Assembly (NCBI GenBank): GCA_963636105.1
Contig: CAVHIG010000003.1
Coordinates: forward strand, 1-57,054
Direction of reading: 5' to 3'
DNA from: CAVHIG01 sp963636105
GTDB lineage: Bacteria; Bacillota; Clostridia; Peptostreptococcales; Anaerovoracaceae
Length of the DNA: 57,054 nt
Of this stretch, positions 52,201 to 57,054 are shown piece by piece. A program made the translations under genes and the position numbers. The notes beneath the pieces were generated by a model. The model worked only from the letters and a program-made list of their open reading frames with translations, was not told the DNA's origin and searched no databases. The stretch's first letter is position 1; each line of letters starts with the position of its first letter.

Positions 52201-54358
52201 CGTACTTACTACAGGTTCGCAGGCTTGTGCAACCTTTGGTACGACACAATTGATATGGAGCAATGAGGAGCTGTCACCTTTGCTTACAAAGCTCAGCAAA
52301 GCCACCTACGAGTCCATAGACCTCGACTGCTGGGATGATTGCGAAGATTGCGGCAGAGACGATGGCAGCGGCAAGGACGGCGATGGTGCTGGCAATGGTG
52401 CTGAGGGCGACACGCCTGATGTATCCCCATTGACAGATCCTGTAATCGACCCTGCGGGCATCATCTACGAGGGCGTGCTTTCAAACCGCGTCGAGGGCGC
52501 GACAGCGACAGTATACTATAAGGACGAAGACGGAAGTGCGCAAAGCTGGGATGAAGCCGCTATCTACGGGGAGACAAATCCTCAGACAACTGATAAAACC
52601 GGCACCTACGCCTGGTACACCCCAATCGGCAAGTGGCTCGTAAAGGTTACAAAGGACGGCTATTACGACGCGGACAGCAAGAACGACCCTGCCGCTGTAG
52701 ACGGCTGGCTTCCGGTACCGCCGCCGCAGATGAATGTCAATATCGGCATGATTTCCAAGGCGGCACCTGCCATAAGCGAAGCAAACGCGGCAGCGGGCGC
52801 CATCACCGTGACTTTCAAGCAATACATGGATGTGGCGCAATTTACAACAAGCACCGGCGCAAGTGAGCTCGTCACTGTGACTCAAAACGGCGTAAATATA
52901 CCGGTGACCGCAAGCTTTACTGATGCAGAGGAGAGCCCTACAAAGGCCGGCACATATTACGGACGCATCATGAAGCTCACCCGCACGGACGGGCGCGACT
53001 TTACAGGCAGCGGCATCGTTGTCAAGGTAGATAAGGCCGCGAAGAATTATGCGGAAACGGCGCTTGCATCCTCGTATACAAGCCCTGCTCTCACGGCGGG
53101 CGCGAGCATTGGAAGCATTGAGCATTCGTATCCAAACCGCTATGTCACAAAGAAGGGCACGGCGGACACGCTCTCGCTCATCGTTTTGGACGACATGGGA
53201 CAGCCTGCAAAGGGCATCGCAGTTTCCGCGGAGGCTACGACCGGCGGCATCCTGACACTTGAGAACGCTTCGGCTGTTTCGGATGAAAACGGACGGGTTC
53301 AGTTCAAAATCACCGCAGCTGCGGCCGGCGATGATGTGCTGACCTTCAAAACAGCAAAGGGCGCGCAGGTGAGCATGAATGTCCGCGTGACAGACGTGAC
53401 AGAGGGCGCGGCAAAGCCTGAAAAGCCTACCGCAAACCTCAGCGACTACGATACGGTGAAGAGCGGCACGCAGCTTGTCATCACGGCGCAGGAGGGCATG
53501 ACCATCCGCTATACGACCGATAACACTTGCCCGTGCACGGATGCCGCGCTGACATACACAGGCCCGATTACCCTGACGGAAAGCGGATATTACCGCATCG
53601 CCGCGCAGAACCCGGCCGGTGAGTACAGCGAACGCCTGAACCTGCACATCGCAGTTTCCGCAAAGGAAGAATCCGGCAGCGGAAGCGGCGGAAACGGCGG
53701 AGGAAGCGGAAGCGGCGACGGCAGCGCAAATCGCGGAGATACGCAGACGAATGTCCCGGGCGGCGTGGATGGCGGAACACAGACGAATGTGCCGGATGGA
53801 ACGCAGACCAGCGTGCCGGGCGGCGCAGCGACGGATTTCTTTGTGGATGTGAAAGCGCAGGATTACTTCTACGATGCGGTTTCGTGGGCTGCGGCGAGCG
53901 GAATCGCAAAGGGCACAAGCGCGACTGAGTTTAGTCCGGGCGGTGCCTGCACAAGAGGACAGATTGTGACCTTCCAGTGGCGCGCCGCGGGCAGTCCTGA
54001 GCCGAAGAGCACGGTAAATCCGTTTACTGATGTGAAGCCGGGCGCATATTACGAAAAGGCTGTGCTTTGGGCAGTTGAAAATGGCATTGTAAAGGGCGTA
54101 AGCGCGACGGAGTTTGACCCGGACGCAATCTGTACGAGAGCTCAGGGAGTGACCTTCCTCTATAGGGCGGCCGGTGTGGTGGCATCGGGCAGCAATGCGT
54201 TTGCGGACGTTTCCGACGACGACTACTACAATGACGCGGTTACATGGGCTGAGAGGAATGAGATCACGGGCGGAATCGGCGGAGGTCTCTTCGGGCCAGC
54301 AAATGACTGCACACGCGCTCAGATTGTGACCTTCCTGTGGCGAGCTATGGGGAAGTAG
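43295..54358 (+). CDS. 3687-aa surface protein: BspA-type LRRs, helical region, Ig-like domains, SLH
   Basis: An exported giant: signal peptide (about 1-25, LLSFLLMLQLLPSTVLA), a Thr/Gly/Glu linker encoded around a G9 tract, Ig-like regions, then BspA-like LRR_5 repeats at about 736-1665 (IREVQLPGSIRSIGESAFTNTGIETVNLPEG style). Beta domains follow to about 2490. Residues 2490-2815 are predicted coiled coil, followed by hydrophobic helices (about 2850-2875 and 2932-2985), a Cys/Asp-rich WDDCEDCGRDD turn, a carboxypeptidase-regulatory-like fold (about 3055-3150), a Big_1 invasin-type domain (about 3268-3368), a chitobiase C-terminal-like domain (about 3368-3455), a Gly/Ser linker with TQTNVP repeats and three SLH motifs from about 3512 to the end. 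It should be attached to the wall by SLH. LRRs of this class often bind host proteins. RBS AAAGGAG fits the start. Confidence 0.93.
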   Translation: MKRRGLCILLSFLLMLQLLPSTVLATGGGTSGNADMTKAALATESGTSDGAGLAAEGSGTDGTGTEGTTTEGTSSGTGTDGTTGDESTVNYTVSGVIYSQKEPVTDKTEAVYIDPETSQWVSSGITASFELLDENGKSVDTAAAFPDKTVEWRYMWCYSTTPPEELSLGNMLPISMGPSSWKNASSQYTVDEFCTELGLALENPEPIAYDARSVVDYEYEEADLPELFYFACMAFLVDTNDSYAPNDWTVLATGFNTGPCVKVTFTPQTPVTGISAELMYTPSDSRVGESAVGKSFAYELGGNDTHTSIYVSGADSNGKYLQYGYGEVAFLWFYGNDSIEAGKTADLTKMTPVGMKPADWQTYLQTKSIEDYISSTTLHAWDISYIANLPIKSVAEITGGAPDAMTGNDSAFTCCVVWKYDENVYTAITPGSVRVDFQSKAVTVNNAQIYNRGIALTENKGMSWNMTAALDNYEGTSTYQWYKAAADTVNPAVDTAIEGATEATYAAPLPDEPGAYYYYCAVTYTDDFGREVTLYSKVVKGERYGGPELEISIYGGRLDLSSRLMGTQGITSNYYPRYYAMKYTDPVTKTAYPVYEDGYNIAYQSVGSPITISGYYDIYGSVDKAPYDKTTLEWYVSSDRKWQNGTKIGEETRTDLLEIRDEANKKYVRNNDAAIENNRKYRNQVANLHIDLPASCATAVGTSYITLVTKTYGVDCDYPQTVVKTIKLVTLASNEDLYILDANNAIVKYIGYEDILNIPAEKNGTAITEIKYLGGEARGTSFRDGFASKIIIPEGITTIDEAAFRGLHGIREVQLPGSIRSIGESAFTNTGIETVNLPEGLQSIGSGAFSDTPLAGTLTLPKTLTKIDSSAFSGTAIEKLVFNADTFPILGTGVFSYCMSLGRVELPANASATFNHESDSTTYYALFEWCKALRSIANEKSIANTTDREYAIRSNFKNTIIMDQLLDADVDDASFRYTYNSESDSYEIVSVLNIPEDGVLSFPATYNGKAVTAIGTGYGLFTTTVAIGRVIDPLAVKSIVIPDSVKTIGANAFAGCKNLSGAIDMKNVNFIGYAAFQNCEKITAIKLLDNCRISDMAFAYCHSLASVTGSWKPGFTDAQYPETPTTQEYATVSAYCNPFFYTQAYESFWDEVTYTLQTDKDGKHTYSEPGKSGDQYWVQDGFVAWKYRYADSTAYGGYKVVDNAYTIIYYLKKSLPEDETIRVPAAVQGKPIRSVSASFDVAGEETYNIVFSEGIKELNSCSMTYAKSVTLPTTLTAIYGSIFKNNTALKEIVFPAALATLSGTIFDNCSGLESITFTTDSEGKSKLTEIGDYAFKNIRFGGTLTLPEGITAIGEEAFYGAGIKELKLPSTLKTIGADAFKNNYSNQALVLPEGLESIGDRAFYESGFVTVSFPSTLQAIGSEVFRYADITEVDLTNTKLTAIPANTFYRCYKLTKVRLGESITEIGSYAFANLADSYGDVASYGLQELTFGSKLKTIGNGAFYEARILSGDTDTGLTISLPDSVESIGESAFATLNKEGGFDLAEGRLPASLSSLGRKAFAFSGLTKVVIPEGLTVIPEGTFSFCDRLQTVVLHDNITEIGEEAFHNTHRKTDEGKLAEGEIVPNLIYADHDTEAVPGKVVLPKALKTLGRRALSAFIPKDVTIGDKVESISPQAFYSYAKWPDDIKLTLSFASKASDIPEIKDTLEYTDGLSEIHIWCWPETPVYTWAEDMQTKNTNENLTITIHEYGENLMLSVKLKDQNGNILNDTALLDGAIQWENTETDVAMSGEGWNLDGVSREGKYMATVKFSDEAYQKYDLPAKRSMSFFFDPSSEDFSRVASYTLKERTEITLAGTIYNWAYYKDKDPSVLLTVRESNREQTYTLTPDENGDFEQTIKRYPAVLSLTADKCKTTTVKDVQFYHIGEDGKADLGTLMLQDLDVRMFYDYEAVPLDQTGTLTLTKKANPDVSCTVTVLGYNRSLWIPFDMQGKLFVGDQVELTATPTQGSAYALTPYTFTIGALDEEENSKLTGLKVTERPGVKLNSPNAVVFLFDQSGAFVAKLYNGSKAYLSAGSYTAVLTSQKTVRSTAVFTYFSNFNGTLEQLQKDIKEWNHKVFSVNVEETGFTEISEAVPEFGENQIELKAELASGLTDKNGYVPLYLTYSIPEEELVETEGVSYPFKIVEDGRNEHHFVQIDGEYAFIDREEGLTSIEVTSGGGHADPELALTTKAASGTITVYVKTLGQQLKVYYGDTLYATVSAPSYSFTLNKPNAVSASESGTLGLTALYNRFCEANVYVDGELQSTTRLTSYGQGRNKLPYTLTNISANNSTEHSIYVEVVDSRREIIWSSDTYTVTHSNAAVAQPNTLKIRLINENAGADGVVVDQTQLYNFKTGDYPRLKTVIPYWNYNPDGTMAKKVTYEFSLSMENATEDMPVSLTLFCNEAELTKRNVLLEWNADTRTFDGSIVFPENSITANDLPYGFSVNYNAVVTEPAKTQSLEEALEERKGVKEDVDADMAEAKDLYQRIDVENLSMFLNSVEGEDAFTEQEKQDIIDYVLAWNELCDVYDEGSAAVLEAFKDADENNKKLVEALSGETASLDNAIAALNDMGVSVQKDENLTSADVEGFATFEMDGSTVYYDAQSGNIIDLENKLIYSFGASSASEASLMLADSESGSSGDGKSELAEALSDAKKYYDYTTASIGLLSNSYELALGITQNKLTQLQASFDGAYEKLVKAESALDRYNATYTKYVQKLPTATENVNIKDLMQTNYQINRARRDARVVSNEISLLKPQLNDLTLQIENLKAALMSDEAFGTTVEVVGAKLAPKTALAKFSHSLQNLAEKKAVKYCGYVGTIVSTGMTIFDTVSLIMDFSDELDRIDSHRQTVEQWDNIMQQAIDAGCIKGDSEEAWAKYAKVRDEIYHVLATRVNYATGYFAGAAVTSLGQIATALAALTGVGIPAALYVDLVLTTGSQACATFGTTQLIWSNEELSPLLTKLSKATYESIDLDCWDDCEDCGRDDGSGKDGDGAGNGAEGDTPDVSPLTDPVIDPAGIIYEGVLSNRVEGATATVYYKDEDGSAQSWDEAAIYGETNPQTTDKTGTYAWYTPIGKWLVKVTKDGYYDADSKNDPAAVDGWLPVPPPQMNVNIGMISKAAPAISEANAAAGAITVTFKQYMDVAQFTTSTGASELVTVTQNGVNIPVTASFTDAEESPTKAGTYYGRIMKLTRTDGRDFTGSGIVVKVDKAAKNYAETALASSYTSPALTAGASIGSIEHSYPNRYVTKKGTADTLSLIVLDDMGQPAKGIAVSAEATTGGILTLENASAVSDENGRVQFKITAAAAGDDVLTFKTAKGAQVSMNVRVTDVTEGAAKPEKPTANLSDYDTVKSGTQLVITAQEGMTIRYTTDNTCPCTDAALTYTGPITLTESGYYRIAAQNPAGEYSERLNLHIAVSAKEESGSGSGGNGGGSGSGDGSANRGDTQTNVPGGVDGGTQTNVPDGTQTSVPGGAATDFFVDVKAQDYFYDAVSWAAASGIAKGTSATEFSPGGACTRGQIVTFQWRAAGSPEPKSTVNPFTDVKPGAYYEKAVLWAVENGIVKGVSATEFDPDAICTRAQGVTFLYRAAGVVASGSNAFADVSDDDYYNDAVTWAERNEITGGIGGGLFGPANDCTRAQIVTFLWRAMGK
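43372..43380 (+). repeat. G9 homopolymer at codons 26-29 of the giant surface protein
   Basis: Nine consecutive G follow the signal-peptide region (codons ACG GGG GGG GGT). With G8 the frame reaches TGA about ten codons on; with G10 it reaches TGA about nine codons on. Only G9 (or G6, G12) gives the full protein, the usual arrangement of a slipped-strand contingency locus. Confidence 0.85.
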
Positions 54359-54589
54359 AAGGGGAGTAGGATGTCCGTGTTGGAGTGAGAAGCCGGGAAC
54401 TAGGATTCTGGAAACTTGGAATATGAGAGCTTGGAATATGAGAGCTTGGAAGGCTGGGAAGCTGGAATCTCTGGAATGAGAGCCCGGGAAGCTGGAATTC
54501 CGGAAACATAGAAGGCTGAGAATCTGAAGCGGCAAAGGGACGCATGACAGATATTCCCAAATCTAACGATTGCGATACAAGAATAAAAA
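54359..54589. repeat. Degenerate GGAA-rich repeats after the giant gene
   Basis: CTTGGAATATGAGAG occurs in tandem at 54415-54429 and 54430-54444, followed by degenerate relatives (CTTGGAAGGCTGGGA, GCTGGAATCTCTGGAATGAG). The rest of this stretch shows no credible gene; minus-strand ORFs here are Ser/Pro low-complexity artefacts. Confidence 0.65.
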
Positions 54590-54595
54590 AACAGT

Positions 54596-54636
54596 ACAGA
54601 CCTGTGAGGACAAGAAATCTCACGGGTCTGTATTTT
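54596..54636 (+). terminator. Terminator-like hairpin at the start of the direct repeat
   Basis: ACAGACCTGTGAG (54596-54608) with CTCACGGGTCTGT (54619-54631), one internal mismatch, then ATTTT. The second copy near 56490-56522 has changed bases that keep pairing through G-U, which supports a real RNA stem. It probably ends transcription of the preceding gene. Confidence 0.75.
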
Positions 54637-54746
54637 CGAACTTGCGTTTTCGTGCGGAATCGGCAACTTTGAACTTGCGTTTTCGTGCGGTTGTGCTAGA
54701 CGGCCGCTTTGCTCTGACAAAAAATGCCGGGCGGACATCAAACTTC

Positions 54747-54775
54747 TTGGAAAGATTACAAAATCGTATTATAAT
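54747..54775 (+). promoter_or_regulatory. Consensus promoter inside the direct repeat, copy 1
   Basis: TTGGAA (54747-54752), 17-bp spacer, TATAAT (54770-54775). Transcription would start near 54782 and run through the heptanucleotide repeats into the hairpin at 54885-54907. The same promoter occurs at 56640-56668. Confidence 0.7.
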
Positions 54776-54782
54776 AGCAATG

Positions 54783-54866
54783 GACTGTGAGCGGTCGGCA
54801 GTGACCGGTGAGCGGTGACCGGTGAGCAGTCGGCAGTGACCGGTGAGAAGTCGGCAGTGAACAGTC
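54783..54866 (+). repeat. Heptanucleotide repeat array, copy 1
   Basis: Units of 21 bp made of three 7-mers (GAGCGGT, CGGCAGT, GACCGGT and variants). One unit here is 14 bp, lacking one 7-mer, so the array differs from the copy at 56.7 kb in unit number and frame. Confidence 0.85.
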
Positions 54867-54884
54867 GGCTGTTAGCCATCGGGT

Positions 54885-54907
54885 GCTTTTCGCCGTAGGC
54901 GAAAAGC
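54885..54907 (+). ncRNA. Hairpin closing a putative short repeat RNA
   Basis: GCTTTTCGCC, loop GTA, GGCGAAAAGC: a perfect 10-bp stem about 100 bp after the promoter at 54747. The identical hairpin is at 56806-56828 and a related one at 1684-1705. No T-run follows, so termination is not certain. A promoter-repeats-hairpin unit of this kind may be a small non-coding RNA; this is inference. Confidence 0.35.
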
Positions 54908-54954
54908 TTCAATGTCATGCGAGTTTGTAAAGGTATGTTGCTTGAACAAAAAAT

Positions 54955-55183
54955 ATTGTAGAAAAGCAGGTAAAATTGCGAAATCTACAATAAATTTAAA
55001 AATGCAAAATCCGCATATTAACATTTTAGTATAATTATGGCTAAAATTACATATAATGTATTGCATATAATTACAATTATGTAATTTTTTAGGCTGCAAT
55101 TCCCAGCTTGTGAGGTAGATAGACGCAGCTGCTTTAAAATTTATTGAAGATTTTCACCGAAAAAGCGAAAATCTACAATAAAT
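54955..55183 (+). mobile_element. 228-bp-class AT-rich element with hairpin ends, copy upstream of fic
   Basis: Left end: ATTGTAGA (54955-54962) with TCTACAAT (54984-54991). Right end: ATTTATTGAAGATTTTC (55139-55155) with GAAAATCTACAATAAAT (55167-55183), one mismatch. It matches 3554-3781 in inverted orientation over its whole length, and its first 179 bp match the window end. It carries no gene. It ends 38 bp before the fic start and may supply its promoter. A non-autonomous IS200/IS605-like or MITE element is a reasonable guess. Confidence 0.7.
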
Positions 55184-55221
55184 CCTCAAATAAGACAAGA
55201 CTGCGAAGCGAGGTAGTGGAC

Positions 55222-56448
55222 ATGGAAAAGGAAAAGGATCCTTTTAAGGAATATTTTAGGGAGGCTGAACCGGATAAAGCTCATAAAGGTTATGCCTGGA
55301 GTACAGCAATCGGTCTTCAGGCAGTGGACGGACTTAGAGTTTCTAAATATTTGATTGATACAGCTATTCAGAATATTGAAGGCAAAATTACGATGAAAGA
55401 AGCGCAGAGTCTTATCGACAGCTATTATGAGGAGAGCCCCGTCCGTTTACCTGACGATGAGCGTACCGAAGAAGCTGATAAGGTTTCGTCCCGTATTGCA
55501 GGAATTCTTTCTGAAACAGCGTTCTCATTTTCTCCGAATGAGTACATCTCTATCCACCGCAAACTCTTTCACGATATTTATAAACACGCCGGAAAGATTA
55601 GAGATTACAACATTACAAAGAAAGAATGGGTGCTTGATGGAGCAACTGTTATGTACGGCAGTGCGTCAAACCTTCGAGCCACACTTGAATATGATTTTTC
55701 ACAGGAGAAGGATTTTAGTTATAAAGGGCTTTCAATGGATGAGATTGTTCATCATCTTGCGGTTTTCATTTCAAATCTATGGCAAATCCACATCTTCGGG
55801 GAAGGCAATACGAGAACAACGGTAGTGTTTTTCATCAAATATTTGAGGGCACTGGGATTCTCTGCAAGCAATGATATATTTGCGGAGAATGCGTGGTATT
55901 TTAGAAATGCACTTGTCCGTGCAAACTATACGAATCTGCAAAAAGGTATTCACGAAACAACAGAGTATCTGGAAGCCTTTCTCAGAAATCTGCTTTTGAA
56001 CGAGAAAAATGAGCTTCATAATCGAAATCTTCATATAAGTGGTATTTTGAACGAAGGGAAAGTGGATATTCGTGATACAAAAGTGAATATTGATAACGAA
56101 AAAGTGGACGTCTGGGATACAAAAGTGGATATTGATAACGAAAAAGTGGACATTCGGGATGTGAAAGTGGATGCTGATAATAAAAAAGTGGGCATTCGAG
56201 ATTCAAAAGGAGATATTGAAAATATGCTTTCTGAAAAAGGAAGCGATTTATCGGCAAAAACAGCGGCTCATATCCATAGACTATTTGAAAAGTTTGGCTT
56301 TGATGAAGCGTTCGGAAGAAGTGCAGTTATGGAACTTCTTGAGCTGAAAGCTTCAGGTGCTTCAAAGCTTCTTTCTAATTTGTTGCAGGCAGATATTATT
56401 GAACCTATATCCGGTCACGGAAAAGGAAAATATAAATTTAAAAAGTAA
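55222..56448 (+). CDS. Fic/DOC-family protein with heptad linker and C-terminal winged helix
   Basis: A 408-residue Fic-domain protein. The active-site motif is HIFGEGNTRT (residues 190-199), matching HxFx(D/E)GNxRT, so AMP-transfer or related nucleotidyl transfer is likely. An N-terminal helix (YLIDTAIQNIEGKITMKEAQSLI, Glu53-Gly54) resembles the inhibitory (S/T)xxxE(G/N) or VbhA-type element, but the Ser/Thr position is Ile. Residues 280-335 are eight seven-residue units (KVDIRDT KVNIDNE ...), then a wHTH-like C-terminus (FGRSAVMELLELKASGASKLLSNLLQADIIEPI). ATG 55222 has GAGGT as RBS; a TTG at 55144 would lie inside the upstream element and is rejected. No separate antitoxin is visible. The gene is more AT-rich than its neighbours and sits between long direct repeats, suggesting acquisition. 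Confidence 0.88.
   Translation: MEKEKDPFKEYFREAEPDKAHKGYAWSTAIGLQAVDGLRVSKYLIDTAIQNIEGKITMKEAQSLIDSYYEESPVRLPDDERTEEADKVSSRIAGILSETAFSFSPNEYISIHRKLFHDIYKHAGKIRDYNITKKEWVLDGATVMYGSASNLRATLEYDFSQEKDFSYKGLSMDEIVHHLAVFISNLWQIHIFGEGNTRTTVVFFIKYLRALGFSASNDIFAENAWYFRNALVRANYTNLQKGIHETTEYLEAFLRNLLLNEKNELHNRNLHISGILNEGKVDIRDTKVNIDNEKVDVWDTKVDIDNEKVDIRDVKVDADNKKVGIRDSKGDIENMLSEKGSDLSAKTAAHIHRLFEKFGFDEAFGRSAVMELLELKASGASKLLSNLLQADIIEPISGHGKGKYKFKK
56059..56226 (+). repeat. Four 42-bp (eight 21-bp) coding repeats in the Fic linker
   Basis: Units at 56059, 56101, 56143 and 56185, each encoding two heptads of the type KVDIRDT KVDIDNE with several substitutions. They link the Fic core to the winged-helix domain; copy number can change without loss of frame. 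Confidence 0.9.
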
Positions 56449-56639
56449 TTTACATCCTATTTCATTGCGTTCGGGTATTAGAAATATTACAGGCCTGTGA
56501 GGACTAGCAAGCTCATGGGTCTGTATTTTCGAACTTGCTTTTCGTGCAGAATTGGCAACTTTGAACTTGCGTTTTCGTGCGGAATGCCACATGGACGCTT
56601 TGCTCTGACAAAAAATGCCGCGGGCGGACATCAAACTTC

Positions 56640-56668
56640 TTGGAAAGATTACAAAATCGTATTATAAT
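56640..56668 (+). promoter_or_regulatory. Consensus promoter inside the direct repeat, copy 2
   Basis: TTGGAA (56640-56645), 17-bp spacer, TATAAT (56663-56668), conserved with copy 1. Confidence 0.7.
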
Positions 56669-56672
56669 GGCA

Positions 56673-56819
56673 ATGGACTGTGAGCGGTCGGCAGTGATCG
56701 GTGAGAAGTCGGCAGTGACCAGTGAGCGGTCGGCAGTGACCGGTGAGAAGTCGGCAGTGACCAGTGAGCAGTCGGCAGTGACCAGTCGGCTGTTAGCCAT
56801 CGGGTGCTTTTCGCCGTAG
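56673..56819 (+). repeat. Heptanucleotide array, copy 2, open as a 48-codon frame
   Basis: Five 21-bp units are in frame from ATG 56673 and encode heptads such as GEKSAVT and SERSAVT, ending at TAG 56817-56819 within the hairpin loop. The start codon lies at the predicted transcription start, with no RBS, and the equivalent frame in copy 1 stops after 12 codons. I regard translation as unlikely but not excluded. Confidence 0.5.
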
Positions 56820-56875
56820 GCGAAAAGCTTCAATGTCATGCGAGTTTGTAAAGGTATGTTGCTTGAACAAAAAAT

Positions 56876-57054
56876 ATTGTAGAAAAGCAGGTAAAATTGC
56901 GAAATCTACAATAAATTTAAAAATGCAAAATCCGCATATTAACATTTTAGTATAATTATGGCTAAAATTACATATAATGTATTGCATATAATTACAATTA
57001 TGTAATTTTTTAGGCTGCAATTCCCAGCTTGTGAGGTAGATAGACGCAGCTGCT
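56876..57054 (+). mobile_element. Third copy of the 228-bp-class element, truncated by window end
   Basis: Identical by eye to 54955-55133. The right-hand hairpin lies outside the window, so it cannot be checked. Confidence 0.75.

Larger units (their letters stand above)
1941..53695. repeat. Dispersed over-represented octamer GCGGAAAC (extended TGCGGAAACKGCG)
   Basis: By eye I find at least 28 copies. GCGGAAAC on the + strand at 1941, 7863, 9118, 10662, 10762, 13193, 37371, 38789, 39459, 39929, 40685, 42368, 53051, 53688. Complement GTTTCCGC at 5836, 8361, 10776, 12137, 13226, 13940, 18228, 20760, 38600, 39473, 42128, 50114, 53222, 53654. Chance under equal base use is about 1.7. Twenty-one continue as GCGGAAACKGC. 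Most lie inside genes (read as Ala-Glu-Thr or Val-Ser-Ala), but inverted pairs occur at 10762 and 39459. None occurs from 20.8 to 37.3 kb or after 53.7 kb. Confidence 0.75.
54590..55133 (+). repeat. Long direct repeat, copy 1 (left of the Fic gene)
   Basis: This 545-bp segment recurs at 56485-57054 beyond the Fic gene. The first 270 bp match with substitutions, indels and different repeat number; from 54859 to 55133 the two copies look identical (offset 1921). It contains, in order, a hairpin, two copies of GAACTTGCGTTTTCGTGCGG (54638-54657, 54671-54690), a promoter, heptanucleotide repeats, a second hairpin and the 228-bp element. Confidence 0.92.
56485..57054 (+). repeat. Long direct repeat, copy 2, cut by the window end
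   Basis: Same order of parts as 54590-55133: hairpin (near 56490-56522), GAACTTGC/TTTTCGTGC repeats, promoter, heptanucleotide array, hairpin (56806-56828) and the left 179 bp of the AT-rich element (from 56876). The Fic gene is therefore bracketed by direct repeats of more than 540 bp. Confidence 0.92.

Noticed and set aside
52481..54535. 684-codon minus-strand ORF opposite the giant SLH gene
   Set aside because: It mirrors the coding bias of the + strand gene, has Arg/His/Cys-rich composition and no domain or RBS; the + frame has clear Big_1, chitobiase-like and SLH motifs.
54345..54623. Minus-strand ORF rich in Ser, Pro and Phe
   Set aside because: Encoded by degenerate GGAA repeats and has no start signal or family pattern.
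55144..55221. TTG-initiated extension of the Fic protein
   Set aside because: The 26 extra residues are encoded by the hairpin end of the mobile-like element; ATG 55222 has an RBS and matches the expected protein start.
1..57054. tRNA, rRNA or intact transposase genes
   Set aside because: No TTCRA-type T-arm with a matching acceptor stem, rRNA segment or transposase reading frame was recognised on either strand.

Overview
The window reads as chromosomal DNA of a low-to-mid GC Bacillota, most likely a Clostridia/Lachnospiraceae-type anaerobe. The evidence is a CIRCE-controlled groESL operon, AddB rather than RecB, an archaeal/bacterial-type AsnRS, S-layer homology (SLH) anchored surface proteins, Bacillus-type XpaC/TelA proteins, and SD sequences of the AGGAGG kind. 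The species cannot be named from the sequence. All genes I accept lie on the + strand.

Layout. (1) 0.1-5.6 kb: a class-III (HemL-like) aminotransferase, an FGGY sugar kinase and a two-domain class-II aldolase, separated by repeat-rich spacers; together they look like a small catabolic set of unknown substrate. (2) 5.6-9.5 kb: XpaC-like, TelA-like, LemA-like and TPM/Gly-rich membrane proteins, probably one envelope-stress operon, joined to the aldolase by a 23-bp overlap. (3) 9.6-18.2 kb: a long structured leader, then an SLH protein and a 2272-aa secreted protein. (4) 18.3-23.0 kb: housekeeping genes asnS, a D-2-hydroxyacid dehydrogenase and groES-groEL. (5) 23.1-39.0 kb: a second structured leader followed by a 2697-aa Ig-like protein and a 2519-aa SLH protein. 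(6) 39.4-43.1 kb: addB, without addA beside it. (7) 43.1-54.4 kb: a 3687-aa BspA-LRR/SLH protein with a G9 tract just after its signal peptide. (8) 54.6-57.05 kb: a Fic-domain gene between two near-identical direct repeats, the second cut by the window end.

The surface genes come in pairs, one partner with SLH anchors and one very large partner without them, which suggests two-component cell-surface assemblies. The window is unusually rich in variable-looking repeats: a G9 tract, an in-frame 42-bp repeat, a 13-bp repeat in a leader, degenerate heptanucleotide repeats with hairpins, and a 228-bp element with hairpin ends present three times.

The two strongest unexpected signals are the octamer GCGGAAAC (at least 28 copies on both strands, about 16 times chance, often extended to GCGGAAACKGC and sometimes in inverted pairs) and the putative phase-variation tract of the 3687-aa protein.
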